A stretch of DNA of 64,000 nucleotides from Microbacterium sp. LWH13-1.2 (GTDB taxonomy: Bacteria; Actinomycetota; Actinomycetes; Actinomycetales; Microbacteriaceae), in NCBI RefSeq assembly GCF_038397735.1, contig NZ_CP151635.1, positions 2,914,001-2,978,000 of the forward strand. The letters are read 5' to 3'. A program made the translations under genes and the position numbers. Below are positions 25,681-34,356 of this stretch, in pieces. The stretch's first letter is position 1. Each line of letters starts with the position of its first letter. Under the pieces are notes generated by a model that saw only the letters and a program-made list of their open reading frames with translations, ran no database searches and was not told the DNA's origin.

Positions 25681-26550
25681 TCAGTGCAGCCTGATCGAGT
25701 CGACTGCGACGAGCTTGTCGCGGATGTAGGCGTTGGCGTGCGCACCGAGCTCGACGTTGTCGGTCCACAGGTTGCGCCAGATGCCGAGCATCCGGCTGAG
25801 GTCGGGGGCGACCACCGCCGAGGAGAACGACTCGAACACGATCGGGCCGTCGTAGCCGATGCGCCCCAGCGCCTTGAAGAAGGTGTCGAAGTCGACCGTT
25901 CCGGTGCCGAGATAGCCGCGGTGGCTCTCGCCGATGTGCACGTAGCGGAGGGCGGGTGCGGCATCGAGGACCGGCGCGAACATATCCGACTCCTCGATGT
26001 TCATGTGGTACGTGTCGAGGTGGATGCCGAGGTTCGGCCGATCGACCTCCGCGAGGTAGGCGAGTGCCTGCCGCGCGGTGTTCAGCACGTTGGTCTCGTA
26101 GCGGTTCACGACCTCGAGCGAGACCGAGATGCCGCGCTCGGCGGCGTGGTCGGCGACGCGGGCGATCGTGCGGCGGCTGCCGGCGAGCCCCTCGGGGGTC
26201 ACCGGGTCCATGTACTTCTGCATCGCGCTGTAGATCACTCCGCAGAAGTGCCGGCCGCCCAGCTCGGCCAGCACGTCGACGGCCTTCATCAGCAGCGCCT
26301 CCCCCGCGGCGACGACAGCCGGATCAGAACTGGTCACATCCGTGGACCCCGAGAGGCCGAGCGATGCGCTCACGGCGAGGTCATGCTCTTCGAGCGCGTC
26401 CTTGGCTGCAGCGACGTCGAACGAGAACGGACCCATGAGCGGGAACTCGATCAGGTCGAACCCTGCGGCTTTCGTCTTCGCCACCGACAGACGGATGCCG
26501 TCGGCATCGAAGTGTCCGGTCCAGACGAGCCCGTGGCATCCGATGTTCAT
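25681..26550 (-). CDS. Ketose 3-epimerase (D-tagatose/D-allulose 3-epimerase family)
   Basis: A 289-residue TIM-barrel epimerase that inverts C3 of free ketoses using a metal and two Glu. The metal-binding set is Glu 146 (SLEVVNRYE), Asp 179 (HLDTYHMN), His 205 (YVHIGESHRG) and Glu 240 (VFESFSS), with the same spacing as the D-allulose 3-epimerase residues 150/183/209/244. Length also matches the family. The gene is monocistronic and divergent from a LacI regulator, with two LacI palindromes in the gap. Substrate could be D-allulose, D-tagatose, D-fructose or a pentulose; the sequence cannot decide. It may feed the adjacent RbsABC-associated pathway. Confidence 0.92.
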   Translation of the reverse strand: MNIGCHGLVWTGHFDADGIRLSVAKTKAAGFDLIEFPLMGPFSFDVAAAKDALEEHDLAVSASLGLSGSTDVTSSDPAVVAAGEALLMKAVDVLAELGGRHFCGVIYSAMQKYMDPVTPEGLAGSRRTIARVADHAAERGISVSLEVVNRYETNVLNTARQALAYLAEVDRPNLGIHLDTYHMNIEESDMFAPVLDAAPALRYVHIGESHRGYLGTGTVDFDTFFKALGRIGYDGPIVFESFSSAVVAPDLSRMLGIWRNLWTDNVELGAHANAYIRDKLVAVDSIRLH

Positions 26551-26592
26551 GAGACCTCTCGGAGACGGGTGTGGGGCACCATCGCCTCTGCG

Positions 26593-26610
26593 ACTTGGCA
26601 CGTTCCAAGT
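26593..26610. promoter_or_regulatory. LacI operator, epimerase side
   Basis: ACTTGGCACGTTCCAAGT is an 18-bp palindrome with one mismatched pair, 43 bp upstream of the epimerase start. It shares the TTGGCACGT core with the second site, 67 bp away centre to centre. Confidence 0.72.
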
Positions 26611-26661
26611 CCGCGTTCAGGTCACGGTACGCGGGGTCGCACGGGGATGTCAAGAACTTTC

Positions 26662-26675
26662 TTGGCACGTGCCAA
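26662..26675. promoter_or_regulatory. LacI operator, regulator side
   Basis: TTGGCACGTGCCAA is a perfect 14-bp palindrome with the central CG typical of LacI-family sites. It overlaps TTGGCA, a likely -35 for the LacI gene, followed after 17 bp by TACTGT (26685-26690). Binding here would autoregulate the repressor. Confidence 0.75.
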
Positions 26676-26764
26676 CTGCTCGGCTACTGTGGACTCGTCG
26701 GTGCCGCGCCGGTGCGCAGTGGCCCCCGCGCACGAGCGCACCGGCGCAGCCGACAAGGAGCTCC

Positions 26765-27766
26765 ATGCCCGCCAGCGTCAAAGATGTCGCCGCCCTCGCC
26801 GGGGTCTCCTCCTCGACCGTCTCGAACTACCTCAACCACCCTCACGTGCTGGGCGAATCGAGCGCCGCGAGGGTCCGGGCCGCTATCGAACAGCTCGGCT
26901 ACGTGCCGAACGAATCCGCACGACAGCTGCGCGCGGGGTCGAGCAAGGCGCTCGCGCTGATCCTCCTCGACGCCTGGCTGCCGTACTTCCACGAGCTCTC
27001 GCGCGGTGTCGAAGACGTCGCCCGCGAGGGCGGCTGGTCGCTGTTCTTCAGCAACAGCAACCGCGATGCCGGCACCGAACGTCGCAACATCGACATGTTC
27101 GAGGCGCATCGGGTGCAGGGCATCGTGATCTATCCGCTCGAAGACGTCGTGCCCCGGCTCGAGCAGCTCGCCGACCGCGGCATCCGCTCGGTGGTGGTCG
27201 GGCCCATCCCCGACTCCCCGACCGTCGGCTCCGTCCTCTTCGACGACCGCGGCGGCGGCCGCCTCGCGGGTGAGCACCTGCTGGCGATCGGACGCCGCCG
27301 CATCCTGTTCCTCGGGGCGCCGAGCGTCAGCCAGTCCAACGACCGGCTGCAGGGGCTGCGCGACGCCGTCGTCGGCACGGATGCCACGGTCGACGTGTTC
27401 GACGTGCCGCATCTCACGACGGAAGACGGCCTCGAGATCGCCGAGCGGATCGTCGCGTCGCCCGCCGTCGACCGCCCCGACGCGATCTTCGCGGCGAACG
27501 ACATGGTGGCGATCGGGGTGCTCACCCGGCTGCTGCGCGAGGGGATCCGTGTTCCGGAGGAGATCGCACTGGTCGGCTTCGACGACGTCGCGCAGGCGCA
27601 CCAGACCGTCGTACCGCTGACGAGCGTGCGCCAGCCCGGGTACGAGATCGGCCGAGCGGCAGGTGCCGCCCTGATCCGTCAGCTCACCGATCCGACCGCC
27701 GACCTTCCCGCGCCGACGCCGTTCGCCGCCGAACTCGTGGTCCGGGAGTCCACCGTCGGCCGCTGA
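26765..27766 (+). CDS. LacI-family transcriptional regulator of the epimerase locus
   Basis: A 333-residue LacI-family repressor: helix-turn-helix VKDVAALAGVSSSTVSNYLN at residues 5-24, hinge YVPNESARQLRAG, then the sugar-binding domain with IVIYPLEDV, FAANDMVAIGVL and GFDDVAQAHQTVVPLTSVRQP. The start has AAGGAG 4 nt upstream. It is divergent from the ketose 3-epimerase, and both genes share the two TTGGCACGTKCCAA palindromes, so it most likely represses the epimerase and itself until a ketose or its phosphate is present. It is followed by an inverted repeat and the convergent fucose operon. Confidence 0.93.
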   Translation: MPASVKDVAALAGVSSSTVSNYLNHPHVLGESSAARVRAAIEQLGYVPNESARQLRAGSSKALALILLDAWLPYFHELSRGVEDVAREGGWSLFFSNSNRDAGTERRNIDMFEAHRVQGIVIYPLEDVVPRLEQLADRGIRSVVVGPIPDSPTVGSVLFDDRGGGRLAGEHLLAIGRRRILFLGAPSVSQSNDRLQGLRDAVVGTDATVDVFDVPHLTTEDGLEIAERIVASPAVDRPDAIFAANDMVAIGVLTRLLREGIRVPEEIALVGFDDVAQAHQTVVPLTSVRQPGYEIGRAAGAALIRQLTDPTADLPAPTPFAAELVVRESTVGR

Positions 27767-27783
27767 GCGTTCTGCGCGGTGCG

Positions 27784-27860
27784 CAACTCAGCATGACGCC
27801 GCGCTGAAACCGATGCCGAAGACCCGGAACCCGATTCCCGGGCCCGCTCATGCTGAATTG
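27784..27860. repeat. Inverted repeat between LacI gene and fucose operon
   Basis: CAACTCAGCATGA (27784-27796) is repeated inverted as TCATGCTGAATTG (27848-27860) with one mismatch, around a 51-bp centre that itself contains CGGGAATCGGGT-like pairing. It lies between two convergent genes, so a terminator is the simplest reading. Confidence 0.5.
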
Positions 27861-27879
27861 TGAACGAGGCAACTCCGGC

Positions 27880-28863
27880 TCAGGCCGGTATCAGCCCCTC
27901 TGCCGCGAGCTCATCCCACAGCGCGCCGGGAATCTCGAGCGCCGCATACTCGGCATTCTGACGAAGCTGCGCCGGCCGACTGCCCCCGACGACCACCGAC
28001 CGCACGACGTCGGACTGCAGCGGAAACTGGATGGCCGCGGCGGGCAGCGGCACGGCGTGGTCGGCGCACACGCGGGCGATGCGCAGCAGCCGCTCCCACA
28101 GCTCGTCGGGCAGCTGACCGTACTCGTAGCGCCCGTCGCGGCGGGGCTCGCTCGACGCGAGCAATCCCGAGTTGAAGACGGATGCCGCGACGATGCCGGT
28201 CCCGGTCTCACGACAGGCGGGCAGCACGTCGGCAGCGGCGGGCTGCTCGAGCAGCGTGTAGCGACCGGCGACCATGACCAGGTCGAGGTCGGCGGATCGC
28301 ACCGATGCGGCGAGCGCGTCCGACACCATCGACCCGATCCCGACCGCGGCGACCTGGGCCTCGGCTCGCAGCTGCTCCAGAGCCGGTAGAGCTTCGGCGA
28401 GCGCGAGATCGAGGTCGTGCCGCTCGGGGTCGTGCAGGTAGAGCAGGTCGATGCGCTCGATGCCCAGGCGTTCGCGCGACTCGTCGAGGCTTCTGCGAAT
28501 CCCTGAGGCCGAGAAGTCCCACACGCGCTGCAGGTCGTCGGGCACGTGGAAGTCGTTCGCGGTGTCGAGGCCGCCGTCGTGGTCGGGGTTCGGCCGCAGC
28601 AGCCGACCGACCTTCGTCGACAGCACGAACTCGTCGCGGGGTTTGGTCTGCAGGAAGGCACCGAGGCGGCGCTCCGAGAGTCCGAGCCCGTAGTGCGGCG
28701 CCGTGTCGAAGTAGCGGATGCCGCTGTCCCATGCCGCATCGAGCACGGCCCACGATTCGTCGTCGCTCAGCGGGCGGAACAGATTGCCGACGTTCGCCGC
28801 GCCGTATCCGAGGGTCGGGATCGCCAGCCCCGTATCCGCCGCCACACCGTCAGACGCCGACAT
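27880..28863 (-). CDS. Aldo/keto reductase, probable L-fucose (aldose) 1-dehydrogenase
   Basis: A 327-residue AKR with the complete tetrad: Asp in YFDTAPHYG (about 54), Tyr of the same segment (about 58), Lys in STKVGR (about 84) and His in LLYLHDPE (about 144). The family includes D-threo-aldose 1-dehydrogenases that oxidise L-fucose to L-fuconolactone with NAD(P). Its start overlaps the end of the fuconate dehydratase gene by 14 bp, and it is the second gene of that minus-strand operon. The context (dehydratase, lactonase, SDR, FAH enzyme) supports the fucose role strongly. Related sugars such as D-arabinose may also be oxidised. Confidence 0.88.
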   Translation of the reverse strand: MSASDGVAADTGLAIPTLGYGAANVGNLFRPLSDDESWAVLDAAWDSGIRYFDTAPHYGLGLSERRLGAFLQTKPRDEFVLSTKVGRLLRPNPDHDGGLDTANDFHVPDDLQRVWDFSASGIRRSLDESRERLGIERIDLLYLHDPERHDLDLALAEALPALEQLRAEAQVAAVGIGSMVSDALAASVRSADLDLVMVAGRYTLLEQPAAADVLPACRETGTGIVAASVFNSGLLASSEPRRDGRYEYGQLPDELWERLLRIARVCADHAVPLPAAAIQFPLQSDVVRSVVVGGSRPAQLRQNAEYAALEIPGALWDELAAEGLIPA

Positions 28864-30145
28864 GCTGACCCGTCCACGTGTAGGCGGCGATGCTCTCGGC
28901 CTTCATCTCCATGCCCGAGCCTGCCGCGGTCGGCGCCATGTACGAGCCGCCCTGGATGTCGGTGGGGACCACGAAGTGCTCGTGCAGGTGGTCGACGAAC
29001 TCGATCATCCGGCCCTCGCGCGTGCCGGTGACGGCGACGAAGTCGAACATCGACAGGTGCTGCACCGCCTCGCACAGACCGACTCCTCCGGCGTGCGGGC
29101 AGACCGGCACGCCGAACTTGGCGGCCAGCAGCAGGTTGGCGATGTTCTCGTTGACGCCCGCGACGCGCACGGCGTCGATCTGCATGACCGCGATCGCCTC
29201 GGCCTGAAGCAGCTGCTTGAAGATGACGCGGTTCTGCGCGTGCTCACCGGTCGCGACGCGGATGGGCGCGACTCCCCTGGCGATCTCGGCGTGACCGAGC
29301 ACATCGTCGGGGCTGGTCGGCTCCTCGATCCAGGCGGGGTGGAACTCGGCGAGCGCGTTCACCCATTCGATCGCCTCCGACACCTCCCAGCGCTGGTTCG
29401 CATCGATCGCGATGGGGAAGTCGGGCCCGCAGACCTCGCGCGCCTTGCGGAAGCGGCGGATGTCGTCGTCGAGGTCGGCACCGACCTTGAGCTTGATCTG
29501 GGTGAAGCCGTCGGCCATCGCCTCGCGGGCGAGCCGCTCGAGCTTCTCGTCGGAGTAGCCCAGCCAGCCGGGGCTCGTCGTGTATCCGGGGTATCCGGTG
29601 GCGAGCAGCTCGCGCTCCCGCTCGAGTCGACCGGGCTCGGCCGCACGCAGGATCCCGAGTGCGTCCTCGGGCGTCAGCGCGTTGGTCAGGTAGCGGAAGT
29701 CGACGAGTCCGACGAGCTCCTCCGGCGTCATCCGCGCGAGCAGCTGCCAGAGCGGCAGGCCGGCCCGCTTGGCCTTGATGTCCCACAGTGCGTTGATGAC
29801 CGCACCGATGGCCATGTGCATGACGCCCTTCTCGGGGCCGAGCCAGCGCAGCTGCGAATCGCCGATGATGTCGCGGAAGGTCGTGCCCATGTCGTCGAGC
29901 AGCGGTTCGATCTCGCGGCCGACCAGGTGTCCGGCGAGCGCATCGATGGCCGCGACCTGCACGTCGTTGCCTCGTCCGATGGTGAAGACGAAGGCGTGCC
30001 CGTCGATGCCGTCTTCGGCGTCGGTGCGCACGATCACGTACGCCGCCGAGTAGTCGGGGTCGGGGTTCATGGCATCCGACCCGTCGAGGCTCAGCGATGT
30101 CGGGAAGCGGATGTCGGTCGTGTCGAGGGCGACGATGCGGCTCAC
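28850..30145 (-). CDS. L-fuconate dehydratase (mandelate racemase/enolase superfamily)
   Basis: Dehydrates L-fuconate to 2-keto-3-deoxy-L-fuconate. The 431-residue length and motif set fit the L-fuconate dehydratase group: base KLK (Lys 220), metal ligands Asp 248 (IDANQRW), Glu 274 (IEEPTSPDD) and Glu 301 (TGEHAQNR), and His 351 ([11 protein letters not shown]). It is the first gene of the two-gene minus-strand operon and is divergent from the FAH-family gene. A shared bidirectional promoter with a palindromic operator lies in the gap. Confidence 0.93.
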   Translation of the reverse strand: MSRIVALDTTDIRFPTSLSLDGSDAMNPDPDYSAAYVIVRTDAEDGIDGHAFVFTIGRGNDVQVAAIDALAGHLVGREIEPLLDDMGTTFRDIIGDSQLRWLGPEKGVMHMAIGAVINALWDIKAKRAGLPLWQLLARMTPEELVGLVDFRYLTNALTPEDALGILRAAEPGRLERERELLATGYPGYTTSPGWLGYSDEKLERLAREAMADGFTQIKLKVGADLDDDIRRFRKAREVCGPDFPIAIDANQRWEVSEAIEWVNALAEFHPAWIEEPTSPDDVLGHAEIARGVAPIRVATGEHAQNRVIFKQLLQAEAIAVMQIDAVRVAGVNENIANLLLAAKFGVPVCPHAGGVGLCEAVQHLSMFDFVAVTGTREGRMIEFVDHLHEHFVVPTDIQGGSYMAPTAAGSGMEMKAESIAAYTWTGQHVGV

Positions 30146-30189
30146 GGGATCCTCTCGTGCACGGGTGGGGATTCGTGCAGATCTCTTGG

Positions 30190-30219
30190 AGTGTAAACAT
30201 CCGATGTCTATACTGTCAA
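30190..30219. promoter_or_regulatory. Overlapping divergent promoters with central operator, fucose locus
   Basis: Rightward: TTGGAG (30186-30191), 17 bp, TATACT (30209-30214). Leftward: TTGACA (30219-30214), 18 bp, TACACT (30195-30190). The palindrome ACATC-C-GATGT (30197-30207) lies in the spacer of both, so one bound repressor would shut both. The same 11-mer recurs at 30363-30373 inside the FAH-family gene, and a one-mismatch copy precedes the GntR gene. Confidence 0.7.
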
Positions 30220-30278
30220 CGAGATGGGCCGCCCCGGCGCTCCCCTCTCACCCGGCATCCTCACTGATCAGGAGAGAC

Positions 30279-31139
30279 ATGAAGTTCGCACGGCTAGGCA
30301 CCCCCGGCGCCGAGATCCCCGTCCTCATCGAGGGCGACCGCTACCTCGATCTGCGCTCCGTGACATCCGATGTGAACGGTGATTTTCTCGCCGGCGACTT
30401 CCGAGCGCGCATCGAAGCCGCCCGCGCCGCCGACGAGCTCCCCGTGCTCGACGAGGCGGCCGCGATGCGCATCGGAGCGCCGATCGCACGCCCCAGCGCC
30501 GTCATCTGCATCGGCCAGAACTACGCGGCCCACGCCCGTGAGTCGGGCGCCGAGCCGCCGACCGTGCCGATCATGTTCCTGAAGACGCCGAACACGGTGG
30601 TCGGCCCGAACGACGCGGTCACGATCCCCCGCGGCAGCGAGAAGACCGATTGGGAGGTCGAGCTCGGCATCGTCATCGGCGCCCGCGCCGCCTACCTCGA
30701 TTCGCCCGAACAGGCCGAGGCGCACATCGCCGGCTACGTCGTGGCGAACGACGTCTCGGAGCGCGCCTTCCAGATGGAGGTCTCGGGCGGGCAGTGGTCG
30801 AAGGGCAAGATCGCCCCCGGCTTCAATCCGACCGGCCCGTGGCTCGTCACCCCCGACGAGGTCGACGTCGACAACCTGCAGCTGCGCAGCTGGGTCAACG
30901 GCGAGCCGAGGCAGGACTCGAACACCGACGACATGATCTTCGACGTGCGCGTGATCGTGCACCACCTGTCGCAGTACGTCACGCTCGAGCCGGGCGACCT
31001 GATCCTCACCGGCACCCCGCAGGGCGTCGCGTTCGGGGGCAGGTTCCCCTACCTGCGGGCTGGCGATGTCGTCGAGATCGAGATCGAAGGACTCGGGCAC
31101 CAGCGCCAGGAGTTCGTGGCATGGGAGGCACAGAAGTGA
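30279..31139 (+). CDS. Fumarylacetoacetate-hydrolase family enzyme, probable 2,4-diketo-3-deoxy-L-fuconate hydrolase
   Basis: A 286-residue FAH-fold enzyme. The metal site is the acidic set in EVELGIVIG (about 125), the flanking region VANDVSERAFQ and PGDLILTGTPQGVAFG. In the non-phosphorylating fucose pathway this family cleaves 2,4-diketo-3-deoxy-L-fuconate to pyruvate and L-lactate; homologues are also used for acylpyruvates, so context decides. AGGAG lies 6 nt before the ATG. Its stop overlaps the GTG start of the SDR gene. An extra copy of the operator palindrome lies in codons 29-32. Confidence 0.88.
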   Translation: MKFARLGTPGAEIPVLIEGDRYLDLRSVTSDVNGDFLAGDFRARIEAARAADELPVLDEAAAMRIGAPIARPSAVICIGQNYAAHARESGAEPPTVPIMFLKTPNTVVGPNDAVTIPRGSEKTDWEVELGIVIGARAAYLDSPEQAEAHIAGYVVANDVSERAFQMEVSGGQWSKGKIAPGFNPTGPWLVTPDEVDVDNLQLRSWVNGEPRQDSNTDDMIFDVRVIVHHLSQYVTLEPGDLILTGTPQGVAFGGRFPYLRAGDVVEIEIEGLGHQRQEFVAWEAQK

Positions 31140-31891
31140 GCACTGCACTCGACGGACTCGTCGCGATCGTCACCGGCGGAGCATCCGGCATCGGGGCCGC
31201 CATCGCCGCCCGCCTGCACGCCGACGGAGCGCAGATCGCGGTACTCGACCGCGACACCTCGGGCGCGGATGCCGCGTTCGCCGCGTTCACCGCAGACGTG
31301 TCCGACCGCGCATCGGTGGACGCCGCCGTCGCGGCCGTCGCAGAGGAGTTCGGCCGCATCGACATCGTGGTGAACAACGCCGGCGTGGGCGCACAGGGCG
31401 ACATCACCGCGAACGACGACGACGAGTGGGCACGTGTGCTCTCGATCAACGTCACCGGCATCGCCCGCGTCACCTCGGCGGCACTGCCCTGGCTCAAGAG
31501 ATCGCCGAGCGCGGCCGTGTGCAACACCGCATCCATCGCCTCGTCGACCGGCCTGCCTCAGCGCGCCCTCTACAGCGCGTCGAAGGGCGCCGTCTCTGCT
31601 CTGACCCGCGCCATGGCGGCCGATCACCTGCGCGAGGGCATCCGAGTGAACGCCGTGAATCCCGGCACCGCCGACACCCCCTGGGTCGGACGCCTGCTCG
31701 ACTCGGCGGACGATCCGGCGGCTGAGCGGGCCGCCCTCGAGGCCCGCCAGCCGCACGGCCGTCTGGTCTCGCCCGACGAGGTCGCCGCAGCTGTCGCCTA
31801 TCTCGTGAGCCCCGCCGCGGGATCCACCACGGGAACGTTCATCGAGGTCGACGGCGGTATGGCGCAGCTGCGCCTGCGTCCCGCCGGCTGA
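31136..31891 (+). CDS. SDR dehydrogenase, probable 2-keto-3-deoxy-L-fuconate 4-dehydrogenase
   Basis: A 251-residue classical short-chain dehydrogenase: TGGASGIG cofactor loop (13-20), NNAGVG, catalytic Ser in ASIASSTG, YSASK (Tyr-x-x-x-Lys) and a C-terminal FIEVDGGM. It would oxidise C4 of 2-keto-3-deoxy-L-fuconate with NAD, supplying the substrate of the FAH-family enzyme encoded just upstream. GTG start overlapping the previous stop, with GGAGG 7 nt upstream. Ends 57 bp from the convergent lactonase gene. Confidence 0.88.
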   Translation: MSTALDGLVAIVTGGASGIGAAIAARLHADGAQIAVLDRDTSGADAAFAAFTADVSDRASVDAAVAAVAEEFGRIDIVVNNAGVGAQGDITANDDDEWARVLSINVTGIARVTSAALPWLKRSPSAAVCNTASIASSTGLPQRALYSASKGAVSALTRAMAADHLREGIRVNAVNPGTADTPWVGRLLDSADDPAAERAALEARQPHGRLVSPDEVAAAVAYLVSPAAGSTTGTFIEVDGGMAQLRLRPAG

Positions 31892-31948
31892 GCCGCAGCA
31901 TCGATCCGAGTCACCGCATCCGGCTGGCTGCGCCGACCGCGACTTCGC

Positions 31949-32929
31949 CTACGGGCGCTCGCCGCGCAGCCAGCCCAGGATGCCGCGGCGTGGCCGCTCC
32001 TCTCGTGCGTCCTCGTGCGCGGGCCGCTGGCCGATCCGATAGAACTCCTCGGCATTGCGCCAGAGGATCGCGTCGACGTCGTGTCCGCGACGCTCAGCCC
32101 AGGCGATCACGGCATCCGCCCACCGACTGCGCGCCGTCGGCTGATAGGTCGGCGAGCCGTCCTCCGGAGCGTGCGGGTCGCCCTCTTCCGCGGGGCCGAT
32201 GACCGAGACCGGCCAGTCACTCCCCCACATCAGCCGTTCGATGCCGAACGCATCCGCCGCGGCATCGAGGAAAGGCTCGAGCTGCTCCGGCGACCAGTCG
32301 CCACCCGCTTCGCCCGGCAGGCCCGACAGCTTGCACCACACGTGCGGATGCCGTGCCAGATCGTCGAGATCGCGCACCCACTCCATCGTCGGCGCGACCG
32401 GAGCCTCCGCCGTACCGACCTCGGGCTTGCCGAGATGATCGAGCACCATCCGCAGTTCGGGCACGGCTCCTGCGAGTCGGGCGATATCGGGCAGCTGCGA
32501 GGCGCGCACGCACGCGTCGAACGACCAGTTCCGGGCGGCGACCTCGCGCGCCCCGGTCACGAACGCGGCAGACACCGCGAGTCCATCGGGTTCACCCTGC
32601 AGGTTGTGACGCACGCCGACCACAAGAGGCTCGGCGGCGAGACCCTCCAGGTGCGCGGTCGTGTCGGTGCCGCGGTCGAGCCTCGCGCCGGCGACGATGC
32701 CGACGACGCCGGCCTCATCGGCCTGATCGGCGACCCATCGCACCTCGGCGAGGAAGTCGTCTTCGATCGTCTCGGCCTGCACGAAGACCGACTTCTCGAC
32801 CGTCGCGGCGTCGATCGGAGAGTGCTCGATCTCGAGCGCCGCGAACTCCCACGCGAGCGGTCCTTCGAGCCAGGTGTAGGTGAGGGTCGACGGTGACCAC
32901 AGGTGCAGGTGCGAATCGAGTACGCGCAT
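31949..32929 (-). CDS. Amidohydrolase-2 family L-fuconolactonase
   Basis: A 326-residue amidohydrolase of the COG3618 type, which opens L-fucono- or L-rhamnono-lactone. It shows the starting DSHLHLW (His pair at 7/9), MVLDHLGKP (His about 164), the Cys/Lys region WCKLSGLPGE and MWGSDWPVS (Asp about 236). A basic C-terminal tail (about residues 300-326) extends beyond the usual end. It is transcribed toward the SDR gene and divergent from the GntR regulator, with an operator-like site between. It completes the route from fuconolactone to fuconate. Confidence 0.9.
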   Translation of the reverse strand: MRVLDSHLHLWSPSTLTYTWLEGPLAWEFAALEIEHSPIDAATVEKSVFVQAETIEDDFLAEVRWVADQADEAGVVGIVAGARLDRGTDTTAHLEGLAAEPLVVGVRHNLQGEPDGLAVSAAFVTGAREVAARNWSFDACVRASQLPDIARLAGAVPELRMVLDHLGKPEVGTAEAPVAPTMEWVRDLDDLARHPHVWCKLSGLPGEAGGDWSPEQLEPFLDAAADAFGIERLMWGSDWPVSVIGPAEEGDPHAPEDGSPTYQPTARSRWADAVIAWAERRGHDVDAILWRNAEEFYRIGQRPAHEDAREERPRRGILGWLRGERP

Positions 32930-32947
32930 GCCCCCATCCTGCCGCAG

Positions 32948-32958
32948 ACATCCGATGA
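32948..32958. promoter_or_regulatory. Operator-like ACATCCGATGA between lactonase and GntR genes
   Basis: Ten of eleven bases match the palindrome ACATCCGATGT found twice at the fucose operons. It lies 19 bp upstream of the lactonase start and 18 bp upstream of the GntR start, a position to control both. Confidence 0.6.
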
Positions 32959-32975
32959 ATGGCTAGGATGACGCC

Positions 32976-33653
32976 ATGGCAGTGACTGACGAGGCGATCG
33001 AGAAGATCAAGGCGATGATCGTGTCCGGCGAGCTGGCCCCCGGCGATCGACTCCCTCCCGAGAAGGAGCTGTCCGAGCGTCTCGGCCTGTCACGCAACTC
33101 GATGCGCGAGGCCGTCAAGGCGCTCGAGGTCATCCGCGTGCTCGACGTGCGCCGCGGCGACGGCACCTATGTCACGAGCCTCGAACCGCACCTGCTGCTC
33201 GAGGCGATCTCGTTCGTCGTCGACATGCACGACGACGACTCGATGCTCGAGATCTTCGCTGTGCGACGGATGCTCGAGTCGCAGGCCACGGGCCTTGCCG
33301 CCACCCTCGGCGACGACGACGCGATCGCAGAGCTCGAACGCGAGGTCGACTCGATCGACGCGACGGTCGGCATCGAAGAGCTCGTGGAGCACGACATCCG
33401 GTTCCACCGCGAGATCGTGGGCATGGCAGGCAACGCCTACCTCGCCAGCCTCATCGAGCATCTGAGCAGCCAGACCGTGCGTGCCAGGGTGTGGCGCGGG
33501 CTCACCGAGGGCGGCGCCGTCGAGCGCACCCTGTCGGAGCATCGGGCGATCGCCGATGCCATCGCGCGTCGGGACTCGGGACTCGCGACATCGCTCGCGA
33601 CCGCGCATATCGCCGGGGTCGAACGGTGGCTGCGCCAGGCGGCATCCGCCTGA
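32976..33653 (+). CDS. GntR-family (FCD) regulator of the L-fucose pathway
   Basis: A 225-residue FadR/FCD regulator with a winged helix (about residues 5-70, RLGLSRNSMREAVKALEVIRVLD) and an FCD domain with a probable metal triad: Asp/His of HDIRFHREIV (about 135), His of LSEHRAIA and His of ATAHIAG. It lies at the end of the fucose gene set. Operator-like sites upstream of it and at the divergent fucose promoter make it the probable repressor, with a sugar acid such as fuconate or a later intermediate as inducer (inference). Confidence 0.9.
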   Translation: MAVTDEAIEKIKAMIVSGELAPGDRLPPEKELSERLGLSRNSMREAVKALEVIRVLDVRRGDGTYVTSLEPHLLLEAISFVVDMHDDDSMLEIFAVRRMLESQATGLAATLGDDDAIAELEREVDSIDATVGIEELVEHDIRFHREIVGMAGNAYLASLIEHLSSQTVRARVWRGLTEGGAVERTLSEHRAIADAIARRDSGLATSLATAHIAGVERWLRQAASA

Positions 33654-33676
33654 ATCCTGGTCGGCCGGAACCCGCC

Positions 33677-34339
33677 TCAGCCCCCGAGCCGCCCCATGGC
33701 CGCGTCGAACTCCGCGGCCGAGCTGTCACTGACCTCGTGGAACAGCACCTGCTCGATCACGTCAGGCGCGGCCGTGAAGTACGGCACGCCGGCGAGCCGC
33801 AGACCGGTGATGTCGTCGGGTGAACGCAGGCTCGCGGCCAGCACGTTCGACTCGCTGCCTGCGCAGGCCTCCTGCATGCGCGCGATCACGGCGTCGCCGT
33901 CGATGCCGGCATCCCGCATCCGCCCGAGGTACGGGGCGATGTACTGCGCTCCGATCGAGGCGCAGGCCAGCGCCTGAGCGACCGAATACACGGCGGTGAC
34001 GAGCACGGTCGCGCCATCGCGCACGAGAGCGGATGCCGCGGCGAACCCGTCGCGCGTGGCGGGCACCTTCACGGCCACGCGGTCACCGAGCGCACGGATG
34101 CCCTCGGCGTTGCGCAGGAACGATGCAGTGTCGCCGCCCCACGTCTGGAAGAAGATCTCGCGGGCGCCTTCGCCTGACCAGCGGGCGTACAGGTCGGGGA
34201 TCTCTGCGGCAGTGCGGCCACCGCGCTCGAGGATCGTGGGGTTGGTCGTGACACCGTGCACGACCCCTGCGGCAAGGAGGGACGCGACGCGATCGACGTC
34301 CGCGCTGTCGACATAGAGACGGGGGGCCAACACGGTCAT
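33677..34339 (-). CDS. Transaldolase/fructose-6-phosphate aldolase-like protein
   Basis: A 220-residue TIM-barrel aldolase of the short transaldolase (TalC/FSA) type. It begins with LYVDSADVD, has VTTNPTILERGG (about 30) and the Schiff-base Lys in VKVPAT (about 92). Members either transfer dihydroxyacetone or cleave and form sugar phosphates. AAGGAG lies 6 nt before the ATG. It is divergent from the ribokinase operon and shares its HutC-type operators, so it belongs to the same regulon. Confidence 0.88.
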   Translation of the reverse strand: MTVLAPRLYVDSADVDRVASLLAAGVVHGVTTNPTILERGGRTAAEIPDLYARWSGEGAREIFFQTWGGDTASFLRNAEGIRALGDRVAVKVPATRDGFAAASALVRDGATVLVTAVYSVAQALACASIGAQYIAPYLGRMRDAGIDGDAVIARMQEACAGSESNVLAASLRSPDDITGLRLAGVPYFTAAPDVIEQVLFHEVSDSSAAEFDAAMGRLGG

Positions 34340-34356
34340 CGGGTCTCCTTGTGCAC

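Noticed and set aside
26537..26545. CATCCGATG, the core of the fucose operator, at the epimerase start codon
   Set aside because: It lies within coding sequence reading Asn-Ile-Gly-Cys, lacks the outer bases, and that gene has its own LacI sites; probably chance.
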